Origin: Adineta vaga
Lineage: Eukaryota; Rotifera
Assembly: GCA_021613535.1 (NCBI GenBank)
Contig: CP075492.1
Location: forward strand, 13,826,001 to 13,890,000
Length of the DNA: 64,000 nucleotides
Direction of reading: 5' to 3'
Position numbers and translations under genes: made by a program. Below, one piece after another: positions 42,044 to 56,400 of the stretch (position 1 is its first letter; each line of letters opens with the position of its first letter). The notes under the pieces were generated by a model. That model had not been told where the DNA came from. It saw only the letters and a program-made list of their open reading frames with translations, and did not search any database.

Positions 42044-45000
42044 TTAAAACGCATCAGAAGAATCTGTGGAATTTTGTTTATTGCGCAGATGGTCCACCAA
42101 CTTTTGATTCTCTTTCACCTCCGAATGATCAGGACCATAAGCTAAACGAGCACTTTTAACGGACCGTTCAGCATGCTTAAGTGCAGCTTCACAGTTTCCT
42201 AGATCTTCGAATGTTCGTGCCGTGTTGTAATACATAATAGCCATCGATGCATGATTGGGAGATGATAATGTTTCTTGAACTTTGAGTGATTTTTCATAAA
42301 ACTTCACAGCAATGGATTTATTTTCCATTGATGAATATATTGAGGCAATACCACTATAGAGCGAAACTAGTGATGGATCGTTCCATGGCAGTTTTTTCTC
42401 TCGAATAGCTAGTGCTTTTTCATAATAGTAAAGCGCACTTTTTTTGTCTTCTGTTTTTGTATATGCAACAGCAATATTGTTGTAGATAGTTGCTAGCTCA
42501 AGATCGTCTGAGGATGAAGATTTCTCACGAATGGTAATAGATTTTTTATAAAATTCTATTGCTTTCTCATAGTCTTTCATTGAATAATAAATCGACGCAA
42601 TACTGGAATGATTTGCAGCCTGTATCGGCTCATTATTTGCGTCGGATTTTTCCGGATTGCTACTGCTTTCTTGTAATATCGCAAAGAATTTGATTCATCA
42701 TTAATCCAACTGTAGGCAACAGCAATATTGTTGTAATTAGTTGCTAATTCTGAATTGTCTTCGGATGAACTTGATTGCTCACGAATGGCGATCGATTTCT
42801 TATAAAACTCGATTGCTTTCTCATAGTCTTTTAGTGCACTATGTTTTGCTGCCATGCTAGAATAAGTCGCTGCTAGCGTGGAATCATCAGCAGGGAGCGT
42901 TCTTTCTCGGATTGCTACTGCTTTCTTATAATATCGCAAAGAATTTGATTCATCATTAATCCAATTGTAGGCAACAGCAATATTGTTGTAATTAGTTGCT
43001 AATTCTGAATTGTCTTCCGATGGACTAGATTGCTCACGAATGGCGATCGATTTCTTATAAAATTCGATTGCTTTCTCATAATCTTTTAGTGCACTATGTT
43101 TTGCTGCCATGCTAGAATAAGTCGCTGCTAGCGTGGAATCATCAGCAGGGAGCGTTCTTTCTCGGATTGCTACTGCTTTCTTATAATATCGCAAAGAATT
43201 TGATTCATCATTAATCCAATTGTAGGCAACAGCAATATTGTTGTAATTAGTTGCTAATTCTGAATTGTCTTCCGATGGACTAGATTGCTCACGAATGGCG
43301 ATCGATTTCTTATAAAATTCGATTGCTTTCTCATAATCTTTTAGTGCACTATGTTTTGCTGCAATACTGGAATAAGTTGCTGCCAGTGTACAATCGTTAG
43401 CGGGAAGAATTGTTTCACGAATAGTTAGTGCTTTCCTGTAATATCGAAGTGCATTTGGCTCATCATCCATCCAACTGTATGCATTGGCAATATTATTATA
43501 ATTGGTAGCTAACTCAGCATCATCTCTTGTCGATGATTTTTCTCGGATTGTACTGGCTTTTTTGTAAAACAAAACGGCATTTGAATAATCCTTCAGATCA
43601 AAATAGACCGAAGCAACATTGTTGTAACTCGTGGCGAGTATTAAATCATCAGAAGACAACTTCTTTTCTCGTATTGCTAAAGCCTTTTGGTAGTATCGAA
43701 GAGCATTTGATTTCTCATTCGTCCAACTATAGGTTGCACCAATATTGTTGTAGTTAGTTGCCAGTTCGAGGTCATCTGTTGAAGAAGACTTTTCACGTAT
43801 ATGAGCTGCTTTCTTATAGAATGACACTGCTTTTGCATAATCCTTCATATTAAAATATACCGAAGCGATATTGCTATACGTCGAAGCAAGTATTAAACTG
43901 TCTGAAGACAATTTCTTTTCTCGAATCACACATGCTTTCTCGTGAAATTCAAGTGCTTTCGAGTATTCTTTCATAGAATTATATACTAATCCGATATTAC
44001 TATACGAAGTGGCTATATCTCGATGATCTTCAGGAAGTAGTTTTTGTTCAATCGCAAGTGATTTCTCGTAATAGGAGAGTGCCTTCTCATGTTCGTCCAT
44101 TGCATCATAAGTTAACCCAAGGCTGTTATATATCATAGCGAGATCACGATTCTCTGAAAAAGAAGATTTGTTCTGTATTTTGAGTGCTTTTTCGAAGAAC
44201 GAAAGAGCAACGGTATATTCTTTCATTGCATGATGTGTGGATCCAATCTTGCTATAGGTTGTAGCTGCTTTATTTGACTGACGAAGCTGTGGATTGTTCT
44301 GACAAATGTCACATGCTTTTTGATACATTGAAAGTGCTGTCGAGTAGTCTTTCATCGAGTGATAAACGGATCCGATATTATTGTATGAAGTGACGAGTGA
44401 TGGATGGTTGGGAGGCAATGTAGTTTGTTCCATTTCAAGTGACTTTTTGTAAGATGCTAACGCTTTTTCATGATCATTCATCGAACTATAGATTGTGCCA
44501 AGATTATTATAACTAATAGCTGTATCAGGATGATTTGGAGAAAGTGACCGTTCCCGATTCTTCAGCGCCTTTTGATAATATGTCAAAGCAGTTGAGTTGT
44601 CTTCCATCGATCTATAAACAGATCCAAAATGGTCGTACGTATTAGCAAAACTTGAATGATTTTTTGGAAAAGCTTGTGTTTGAATCTCAAGTGCTTTTGC
44701 GAAATATGAAAGCGCTTGAGAATAATCACACATATCGTGGTATACTGAGCCGAGACAATTGTATGTACTGGCATTATCTGGATGATTAGCAGGAAGAGAT
44801 AGTTCTCGAATTTGTCGTGCTTTTTCATAATATTCCAGTGCTTTCTTTTTGTCACCCAGTGAACTATGAATGGATCCAAAATTGCCATAGCTTGTAGCTA
44901 AATCTGGATGTTTAGGAGGTAGCGATTTTTTTCGAATATCAAGCGACTTTTTCGAATATTCGAGAGCCTTGGAGTAATCACCCATATCTTGATGGAGTCC

Positions 45001-46875
45001 ACTTATATTACCATACATCGTGCCAAAATCAGGATGATTAGATGGTACTGACTTTTGGCGTATCTCGAGAGCTTTTTCATAGAAAGAAAGTGCCTTGTTA
45101 TAATCTGCTAATAGTCGATGGACTAAACCGATATTGCCATAGGTTGTGGCAAGTAAAGGATCATCTGGAGGAAGATGTTTCTCTTCTATATCTAGTGCTT
45201 TTTGATACGACGACAGAGCAGATTTATAATCACTTAAGGATTGATACACTCCAGCAATATTATTATATGTTGTTGCCAGTGATGGATCATCAGCTCCCAC
45301 GACAGCTATTTTACTTCGCAGGGCCTTATCATAGTATGCAAGTGCGGTCTTGTAATCACCTTTTGCACTAAATACATATCCCAGTTGATGATTAAGATGA
45401 AAATGCTTATTTGCGTTCTCTTCATCGGTTGAGTCGACTTGTGTGCCATAAATATCATGCGCTTGATCAAATTCACCCATTTTCAACATCAAATGACCAA
45501 GTCTACTTAGTAGATCGCCCTCACCAAGTTCGTTTCTCATATAATCACCCAAAAGTTTCAGTTGTGGATCATTGTCACTTGTAAGAGATAGATTGACTTG
45601 CCAAAATCGTTCTCTAAGTTGCTTAGTACCCATGATTCGAAACACTGTATGCATTGAAAAAAGATTTTCACTTTCGTACTTATACGTACTTTCTTTGTCT
45701 ATGAAAGCAAAAGGTACTGAGGAAATCTTTGGATTGATTTCCATTTGAAAAATAATCGCTACAACATTGATATTCTGATGTGCTTTTTCTGCGAAATATT
45801 GCGAAGTTTTTTCATCTAGCGTTGTTGACAAGAAATTATTGAACGAAAGAAGACCACCTTGACTTGCTCTAATCTTTTCTAATTCTTCAGGTGCCATACC
45901 TTGGCCACGGTAAACTAAGAACTTTTCGTCACCACGCGCTTTTGATTGTTCTCTATGCAACTCTACAATTTGTTCATGAAGATCTTTCACAAAAAAGCCC
46001 ATTTTCATGATTGCTTCAACATCTTGTGTTCTCAATGCTCGATTTAATGATCCGTAAAGAAAAGATTCTTTTGTATACCATGAAATAGCTAGATCAGTCG
46101 TATACTCTACTGCAAATTCATCGATAAGAGACAATTGATAATAACTATCGGCATATTTTGTTTGACAATATTCGATCAGTTTAGTTTTTGCTTCTGAATC
46201 ATGTTTCATTTCGAGTAAGATTTCTTTGAGTAACTGCGTATACATATATGATTGATCTAATTCATTTTCCACTGAGCTTGGAACATCCATTCGACGGATG
46301 ATACTAATCGGTGTCAGACTTCCAACTAGACCACTATCAGCTTTGATCTTTTGAAAGATCTCTTCCATAGTGAACAAGATTTCTTTTACTTTTTGTGAAT
46401 ATTTATTAGCCCAAGGTAAACGTTGTCGTTTTGTTTCACTAAATATATAAATAGCTTCAACCTGTGGTTTATCATGGATGAGTGGCAGGAGTTCTTCTCC
46501 AAGAGAATCTGATACGATAAGAAAAATCTTCTTATCATGAATATTGTCGACATGGTTGACACATTGTTTGGAATTAGTACATGTATAGATTGCAGGTGTA
46601 ATACGTTGCAGTTTTGTCATGGAATCTTGATACAACTTTTCCGATAAGTTGAGCTTAGGATCTACCCAAATAATAACAATATTTTGATTTACGACGTTTG
46701 TTGCATGTATAGAAGGATTTTTAAGCTTTTTATGTCCCGATGATGATGTTTTATTATTTGGTTGCTCTGAAGTATTAGTGGACGGTTGCTCTTCAATCTC
46801 ATTATGATTTGAATCGTGTTCGATTACCAATGAAATAAAATCCTCTTTGGAATTCTTGCTTTTCATACACCCCAT
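42044..46875 (-). CDS. ART-TPR copy 2, frameshifted near the 3' end
   Basis: Same layout as copy 1: M-G-C-M-K-S start (myristoylation site), the receiver-like domain, an ART domain with Y-R-G-Q (R near 322), F-L-S-T-T and E-S-E (near 402), then a long 42-residue TPR array. The frame from 46875 ends at 42577, while the rest of the array (42580-42044) is open in another frame. At about 42652, K-A-V-A-I-R should be followed by E-K-S-D-A; one base is missing. With that correction the protein would be close to 1,610 residues. The C-terminus matches copy 1 (K-H-A-E-R-S-V, then L-A-Y-G-x-D-H-S-E-V-K). Either a very recent pseudogene or an error in a repeat-rich region. Much of the array and the ART domain is nearly identical to copy 1 at an offset of 10,738 bases. 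Confidence 0.85.
42640..43404 (-). repeat. Three 255-base repeats (85 residues, two TPRs each)
   Basis: In ART-TPR copy 2, a unit starting at the R-x-x-x-P-A-D-D-S-T-L-A block recurs at 42640, 42895 and 43150. The two right-hand units are almost identical; the leftmost is diverged and carries the frameshift. Each unit has one 42- and one 43-residue TPR, the extra residue lying in S-S-P-S-E-D-N-S-E-L. Confidence 0.8.
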
Positions 46876-47173
46876 CTAGAGAGAAATTTTTAACTCACCA
46901 CCTTTATTCTTCTGCAGTAAGATGAATGTGAAGAATAAGAAACAAACATCTTATATACATTATCACTCACTTTTTTTTCATAATGTTTTCCAACTCATAC
47001 CTTACTGAAGATAAGCAGATAAATTGTTTATCAAAGGAGTGGTAATCTTTTCTCCGAAAAACAAACTATTGTCGTAAGTCAAGTTAATATTCACGTAAGA
47101 TAAATACGAATCGAAATGTTAAAAAGTATTTATTTAATCCTTTATTACATATGCATAACACCTTAGCATATGT

Positions 47174-47368
47174 CTAATATGTATGTTCTTGACAATGATA
47201 AAACATAAGTTTTGGTTCTTCATAAGAAGTTTGAAAAGCACCCAAATATCGTATAACATCGACAAATAATAGTTTGTGTTCATATAAACTCGGAGCAAGA
47301 TAAAGAAAATATGATGGTTCTCCATCACCTTCTATCGATTCAAACGATATCGTTCCATGTTTTATTCT
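47174..47368 (-). pseudogene. Orphan coding fragment or terminal exon
   Basis: An open stretch of 64 codons begins right after a possible acceptor (AAACTAG) and ends in TAG. It has protein-like text such as G-D-G-E-P-S-Y-F-L-Y-L-A-P-S-L-Y-E-H-K-L-L-F-V-D-V-I-R-Y, with no family recognised. It lies just downstream of the giant gene on the same strand, but no donor connects them in phase. It may be the last exon of a lost gene. Confidence 0.35.
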
Positions 47369-47465
47369 CTAGTTTTTAATGAAATCATGTTTATGTTTAT
47401 TTGAAAAATAACGAAAAGAAAATCCTGAGAAATACTTAAAAAAATCACATGAATAAAAAATTATC

Positions 47466-50400
47466 TTATTCAAACGAAAATGTTCTTGAACAATTGAAAA
47501 TAATATTTCCAACATGAGATGTCAGAGTTGGATAAGTATTATTTCGATTTTTCAATAATTGTTTCACAAATGCTAGAGGATTGATATGAAATCGAGCATG
47601 ATTTTGAATATTTAATAGAGAACGATGTTTTAACTCTTGAACAAATCCATCTGTTGTTATCCAACCATTTTCAAATGCATCTTCTTCATTTGCTGTTCGA
47701 GGTTTAGGACATAAAGATAAATATTGACAATATGCTGTTTGTTCTTCTATAGTTTGAAAATAAATCGTACCATTGAAGACAAATAATTCTACTAGCCAAT
47801 CGATAGGTAACTTGAAAAAAATCAAATCATAAGTCATTGGAATAGACGGAGGAATTGTCATGGTGGGTATGTTGACAAATATCGATTGATTACGTTTTAT
47901 TCGAGGTAAGAATAATCGTAATGTAGTAATGGATAATCCTTTAAATTGTTGTAATTGTCCCATTAACCAGTTTGCTTCGAAAGCATTCACAAAAATAATA
48001 TGTTCATTTCGATAGACGATTATCCAACGTGGAGGACGTAAATAATGATCTAATAATTCTTCTTTATTTTCAATTACTCGTTGAAATTCAGTTGTAATCC
48101 AAAAATTTGATTGCCAATTTTCCTCTTCACACATCGTTGCAAATGTTGAATCAGTAAATGCATATGCTAATCGACGAAATACTTTTGGTAATTCAATGAA
48201 ATTCATGACTGAATCATCTGGATCACATAATCGTTTGATTTCATCATGAAGAATTGGTTTACATGGTCGAAGAATTTCATAATGTTTTTGTTCATGTTCT
48301 TGTACACGTTCTTGTTCTTGTACTAATTCTTGTTCTAATTCACGTTGTTGTTCTTCATCATAAAATTGTGATAATCGTTGTTTCAATCCACCATAAGTAT
48401 TCATTCGTTCTAAAACAGCATGATGAATCTCTTCCGAAGCATGAATATTTGCATGTTGATATTGATTGATATAGATTTGCGATATAGTTTGTAAAGCTTT
48501 CGGTACACCATACATTCGTTTTAATTCAAGAATTTCTGGTGCTAAACATTTTTCAACTAATTCATCCATCATTTCGTCAGCGAAAATTTGTTGATTATTT
48601 GTCCAATCAATTATTTGAAAGGCACAGACTTTATGTTGATAACTAAGACTTTGTACAGACCAATGATATAATCCATCCCATGTTGCTCGTTGAGTATTTT
48701 CATAAACCCATCGTAGAATATCTTTCAATACAATAGGATCTTGTGAATGTGTTTTCAATGAAATAATTTGACGATGAACTTCATCTGAACTCCAAAATGT
48801 TAAGGAATGACCTTCACCTAATTTTCTCATTCGCATACATGCTTGTACGAATCGATCTTTAGTTAAACCATTACCAAGTGTAACTGCAGCTTTAAAACCA
48901 GTTGGAAATTTAAAATCAGTACCTCTAGTATGTACTTCATCGAGATAGATAACACATCGATCTAATCGTTCACTTGCAGGTGATGTTAAAAAAGAATGAT
49001 GATGAAATTGTCGATCACAAACAATGATATGATCGAACTCGAAATAAATTGCATAATCAATTTTTGTTTTATCAGATCGTTTCAACCAATTTATAGCTAT
49101 TTCACGATTTGTACGATCAACAAATAGAGCACCAACATCAAGAATAACATGAATTATTGCTTCAGAATTTGTAATTTCATTTAAAATCATTTCGGATGTA
49201 ATATTCACAGGTAAATATCGATATTTTTCATTTTCGACTTGTAATAGATTGTTAATAACAATAGCATCCGTATTTTGTAATTGAGATAAATCACGTTGTT
49301 GAATGTGAATAGGTAATAATAATTGTGTATCATTTGTACCACTAAATCCAGTAATCATTTTTGTTCGTACAGATGATGATAAATCCCAAGCAGATGCAAT
49401 TAATTTATGAGGAAATTGTTTTGCTTCTTGAGGAAAGACAAAATGATTGAGAAAATAATTGATGACAATCATATTGTATCGTAATAGTTGAAAAAGTTGA
49501 TGAAGTTCTTGTTGACATTCTTTGATATTGACTTTTTTCCATTGTTTAAGATTTTGTGGAATATCATTCTCATGTTCTTCTGCAATCCATTCAGTATAAA
49601 TTATTTCTGGATCTCGTTCTTCCTGATTTAAACGATCAAAACATTGTAAAATTTGTGAATCTTTTAATCCACTGTAATAATATGAAAGTTGCGTTAAAAC
49701 AAGAGCAGTATCAGGATGACCAAATTCAGTTCGATCTGCAGGAACATCTTTGGCTCGATAAGGTACAGCCATTAATCGATGAAAATTAACATTGAAATTA
49801 ACACCATAATTAACACGATAACGTTTTTTTAAACAAATGAATAAAACTTCACTTGATAATAAACCACGAAGAACAAGAAATAATTGAAGATCATCGAGAG
49901 AAAATCGATCAAGAAGAGAATCTATCGATGTATGAATATCTAAGACGAATGATAAAATACATTGCCGATCTGTTTTTCGATATGATTTTTGATTGAGCCA
50001 ATCATTAATAATCTTCACACATAATTCAGGAAATGATCGATGTGATAAGAAACGAAATTCTGGAAAAGCACTTTGATATTTTGATGCTTTATAAAAGACA
50101 TTCGTTGGATCATTGAGAGCAATATCTGCAGCAAATTTTTTTACTGAATTTAAAATTATTTGAATAAGTTGCCAACGTTCAACACCACCATCAATTCGTT
50201 GTTGTTGTCCAACTGTATAAATCAATTGATATTTACAATGTAAAATTTCATCTGATTCATCGAGAAGATCTCGTGCAAATGTTTTCAACCATCGTTGAAC
50301 AATTAACATGGAACGACTGGTATCAAATTCTTTTCGTCGACATTTATCAATTGTAAGAAGATCAAATGAGAGAAGATCTTCAGGTGATGTCAATATCACA

Positions 50401-53400
50401 TCACAATGATATAGTGCTTGTTGAAATCGATTATAAATGTGATTCATTTGTTCATGCGTAAAATTCATATCACGACGACAAACAAATGGTAAAATACGTC
50501 GATTAAGTAAACCACCTAATTTAAATCTTAATGATTGATAATTCATTGGAAATAATGATTTCAATACAATAATACGAATTAAACTTGTTGCAGATGAACA
50601 TAAACTAAGTGCTAACATTGGTATAATAACAGATGTTTTTCCTTCACCCATATTCATTTGCATAACGAGATTTTTCAATGTCGAAGAATCCGTAGAGAGT
50701 TCAGGTTGCATCATATGACGTGCAACATCCACTTGAATTTCACGAATAGTAATATTCATTTCTAATTCAAAGATTAACCATGGAAGATGTTCAGCTGGTA
50801 TCCAATTTGCATGTGGAATAGTAATGAGTTCTTTTTGAAATTCTTCGATTTTATTATACCAAGCAAAATGTAATGCACGTTCCAATTGTTGTTCAATAAT
50901 CCAATTAATTATTATACCACCAAGAAGTGTACATTGATCGTTAGTTAAGTGAAGAGAACGAGTTGATTGATGTTTTTCATTTAACCATAGCTGTTGAAAG
51001 AGAGTGATTAAAGTCGATGGTGTAGTTCTAGGTAATAAACCTATATCAAATAAGTTTTTATGATCAACAGTAATTGATTCTAATAATTCATTCCAGAAAT
51101 CAGTTGATTCTTGATGGAAAGATTCGAGAATTTGAATGATTTCTTCTATTGAAGGATATTTTCGTTGATAAATTTCACCGGATTGTAATTGTTTCCAACT
51201 CATTGCTAATTGGTTTTTGAAAAATTTACCAATTTCATAAAGAGAATTATTTTGATTATCAATTGATGTAAAAATTTCATTTGGAAATGTTTTATGTTCA
51301 TTGGTAGTTTTCATTACGATTGTTGAATTAACGATATGATTTGTATTTCGATGGAAATATTTCTGTTCTGCTTTTCGAAGTAGTTCTTGATTAATTTGTT
51401 TACTTGACGATGAAATTGATATTTGATTATCATCTTCAATCGATTTTTGTACAAATTCTTGTGAAGCAATAGAGATTCGATTAGGAAATGGAACAAGATC
51501 AAATGAACAGACAAGATTTTGAATAGTCATTAGAAATATATGAAGTTTTTGATTTAAATGCCATGATTTTAATAAGAATTTAATTTGATTCTTTTCTTCC
51601 GATGTAGCTAATCGACATTGATCTTTATAAGTATAACCATTTTCAAAACAATTTTTCATTTCTTCAAAAATTGTTCGACGTTCACCAGCAGAATGTTCAG
51701 ATGTAAAATCGATTGCATTCATTACAACAGTTGTATGTTGTATACTATTGTATTGAGTAAACGGAGGAAATGAAATGGAATTCAATGATAATTCTTGTAC
51801 TTGTAAAACAGTATTTAATATCTCCAAATAGATCTTTTTAATGCCATGTTTATTGGATATATAATGAAGAAAGTTTAGAAGTAATTTAAATCGTTGAATA
51901 TTATCAATTGTATCATTGTTGATCGTTGTTTTGAGTGATTCAGCTAATTTTAATAAACCAATCCAAATAATTTTCAATGAATATTCATCTGTTAACCATT
52001 GATTTAATGGAAAATAATTAAATTCAGAAAATTCTTTTAAATGTACATCACCCGAATGATAGATATCATTGACAAGTTGAATTAATTTCTGATTTTTAAT
52101 CATTGCATCCTGTTCAACAGTCGATTGATAATGTTCTTCATTTTTCACTGTTTCCAATATTTCTCTTTCAATCTCAGATGATAATCGAGCAATGGGATTA
52201 TATGAATGATGATAATCCCAATAGAGTTTAATTAATAATCTTTCATCATAATCATTTTCATTCATTTGCACTGCGGACAATGATGAATGCATAAAATTTA
52301 ATTTCTCACTGGTTTCAATCAATTTTTTTACTATTAAATAATAACCACAATGTTGCAAAGAATATAGAATAGTATCACCATTCCAATTGATATTCGGCAT
52401 AGAAGTATGATGATGTTGACAATATGTAGCTTTTGGTGAAATCATTGCAATTTGTTGAAGAATATTTAATGAAAGTCCATCAAATGGTTGATCACTCCAA
52501 CAACCAGCTGAATTAAGTAATTGAAAAGCGCGTTCCATTCCAGTCATTCCTGTATATTCATCAGGAAGTATATGTGATGTCAATGCATGTAGTAATGCTA
52601 AATATAACCAACCCGAAGGATTATCATTGGCTTGAATAAGACGTAATCGATCATTTAAAATAAAGACAAAATATTGATGTGCATCGGACTGGTTGATTTT
52701 CGTTGAATAAAAATATGTTGACGATCAGTAGTAGATGAAGATCGTCGTGTTGCATAAACATGTCCGAAAGGAATAATCAATTTTCGATGTTTAAAATGTT
52801 CATGAGTCGTTTTTGTCATTGTATTGATTGGTGATAAAAGTAAACCTGATTTTAAACCTGTTAATGTTCCTAACCATTGATTTTCGTCAATACACATATC
52901 AGAATATTCACGTGAAATAAAACATTTATGATTTGTTTGATAAGTAAAAGCAATTGCTAAACGTGATAAATAAATATGAATATTCATATCATCATGTATC
53001 ATGTATACATATGGTTTTTCATCGAGACGATTGAAATATCGTGTAAATAAGTTTCGAAATAGTAATGAAGTTTGATTAATTAACATTTGTGGATTTGAAT
53101 TATCTGTTGTTGTAATATAACCTGTTTCAAGATTTAAGATGTATGGTTTATGAGTAAGAAAATTTGAATCTTTAAAATGAATTGGTCGAAATTCAATGAT
53201 ATGATTTTTCATATTTTTCCAATGACTATATTCAGATACGAATTGAATTGGTAATTCAGCTTCTAGACAATTGGAAGGTATTAATTCAAAGACTTCATTT
53301 GTATTTAAATGTCGTTCATGAATAATTAAACGATGAAGTTGTTCATCAAAACGAAATTCATATTGAACTTTTTTATCATCATGATAATTATATTTTGTTA

Positions 53401-56400
53401 TATAAGTATTTGATGAATCAGAGATTTGTACTTGAAAAATTGACTGATCAAAAACACGAAGATATAATTCATTTGAAATGATTTTTTCCGGTAAATAATT
53501 CACACTCATTCCATTTACAAGAAAAATTCCTCGAAGACAATCAATAGATAAAATTGTCGTTTGATATTGGCCATCGTACCATCCATCATAAATATTCGTA
53601 TGTCGTTTCTTCCATTGTGCATCAATATTTTCTTCATGTCGAATAACAGACCAATAGAGAATAGAAAAATCATCGAGACTTTGATACGAAGATTTCTTAA
53701 GAAATAAAGCAATTGTTGGTTGAATTTTTCCTAAGATATGTTCACTAAATCGAACTAAATTTGTCAAAAAATGACTCATCGATGATTGTCTCTTATTTAA
53801 AATCATATTATCATGTATATTTGTAATTGATTTTAATAAGGAAATCATATGATTGTTTGAAGATAGAACGCAATGTATTCGATCGGTATGAATGGAAAAT
53901 GTTAATAAACATGCAATACCAATTGTCATGATATTTTGACGAAGTTTTTCAACTTCAATTAAATCCGAAGAAGAGATTGTTTGAATTGTTGTTGTAATCA
54001 TTTCTATCCATTTTTCACCTAAACGACGACATTTAAGAACTAAATCAATCATTTTCTGTTCTCGACTTGAATTACATAATGTTAAAATTCTCATTGTAAT
54101 CATTGTTATTACGACAAGTACGAATTCATTTTGCCAATTCAATGCACAATCATCTAAATGACGATTCAATCGTAAAATAAATTCATCAACAAAATAATCA
54201 TCCAATAATTGTTGATGCGATTCTGGACACCATGATGAAATTAATTCATCTACTGGACCATATTGTAATATCGTATGAATGATTAGTATAGCAACACTTT
54301 CTTCATTAAGTGATAAAGAATCCATTTCTAAAATAGACAATAGATTCCACCATTGTAATCGATGACCTGAACGAAATGAACCGAATTCAATGAATTGTTT
54401 GGATTTTAATTTCGTTTGAACATGTGAAAGATCAGCAATGACTTGATTTTGTACAAATTGTGTTGATTCAATTGAAAATTGTAAATGTTTATAATCAAGA
54501 TGATCTAATTGTAATGTTAATAATCGACATTCATCTTCAAGTTTCGGTGATCGAAAAGGTGTTAATTGAATTTGTAAACTATTTTCATATAAAAAATCTT
54601 CTATAGATGCAGTTGCAATGAACAGTTCAGCAATATGACTTTGTGTTAATGAATTTGTCGATGAAACTAATTTGACTTTATAATCTTTTGGACCAGTAAA
54701 TAATGGTTCTAGTTTTTGTGAATGAGGTCGAACTCTTAACCATTCATACATCCGATGTTCTGGTTGATATTGAGAACGATTAAGAAATTGCCAAAGAACA
54801 TCACGATAACATCGTAATTCAATTGGCATTCGTAATTCAAACATTACAGCTAGAGCACTTGCTTGATTTGATGGTATTGGACATTCATAAATTTCGACGA
54901 CAATATTTTCGGCTTGTTGTTCAATTCGACATCGATGACATAAGCGTTCATCGAATGAACTATTACATGTACATGGTAAACAAACGATGGAATTCATTAA
55001 TCGATTATATTTATCTTTTGCTTTACGTACTTCTTCGATCTTTGCATTCTTATCTTGTTCAATTTGAGTTTGAAGTTTTCGTAGACAACTCATAATCTTT
55101 GTTGAATGAGTAGCAAAATAAACACCAAAACTATTATCTTCTGTAATATTTTCAAACAGATCTGGATTCGATTGTTGATTAAATTTGTTGAAATAATCAT
55201 ATAAATCACGAGCATGAATCATATCATCGCGAGTAGGTAAAACAAAATATTCGAAAAGTTCTATTAGATTTGGAATATGAATACAATGATGTTTTAATCG
55301 TTCGAATCGTTTATCTTGACATAATTTGTGATGCATCGTACGAATCATTGTTAATGATGTAAGAAGAAATCGAGTATAACCGATCGGATCTGTTGATAAT
55401 TGTTTTGAACGATAATAATTTAATGCAGAAGTTTGATAATCATCAAAAAATCGGGATAACATTTCGAAATTATCTGGTTCACGTCGTGATGATGATGATG
55501 ATGATGCCGACGATGATCGATGAATCCATTCTTCACACCATGATCGAATCCAGAGTTCCATATAAGTCAATGCAATGCCACTGGAATATTTCAATTGATT
55601 TGTTAAAATATTGAAAGAAGGTATAAATTGTTCTTGGTTAATATCATCATTGATATGATGGATATTCAATGATGTTTTGTTTGTTATCTTTGAATTATTT
55701 TCATTTAAATAAGTTTTTAATGCATCACATGAATGTCGATAGAGTTCAGGATCATTAAGATTCGTTGTATCAATGATAAGTTGTTGATTTTTTTGTTCTT
55801 CTTCAATTTGAATTGATCTTTGCCAATTCATGGTTGGAAAGATTTTATCAATTTTCGTTTGTATATCATGTTTAATAAATTGAATCCAATCGTTGAGATC
55901 AATTGTATTCATTGTTAATAATAAACGATCGATTTTATTCAATCGACGAAGAATTTTTCGTATAGAATGAACGAGTAAATCAACAGATGTTCGTCTACTA
56001 TAAAGACTATCTGTCAAAAAATGTGTAATTAATAGTTTATAAACAAGTATACCACGAATTCCTAAACGTTTAGTTAAAATCATTTGAAAAACAACTTTAA
56101 TCGTCATCCATAAACCTGACCGACGAAAAGGTAATAATCCATTATTCCATCGAATTTGATCACGATATTTTTTCTTAAATTGTATTGATTGCTTTGAGCT
56201 ATCATCTAATGTAATATTTGGAAATTGTTGTATCCACCATTGCGTGACATAATGTGATAGAGGAACATCTCGAGTATCTGTTATTTCACGAGAAGATTTA
56301 TATGATTTTGAATATTCAATTGGATTCTTCATAAAATCAATTAATAATTCACAATGAACTGTTGAACTAAGACATGAACGATCTGAAAGTCGATAGGCAT

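Noticed and set aside
48254-48469. Val/His-rich plus-strand frame
   Set aside because: Antisense of a Glu/Gln-rich coiled segment of the giant gene.
55485-55510. Trinucleotide repeat of possible regulatory interest
   Set aside because: It encodes a poly-Ser run inside the giant gene; an ordinary coding microsatellite.
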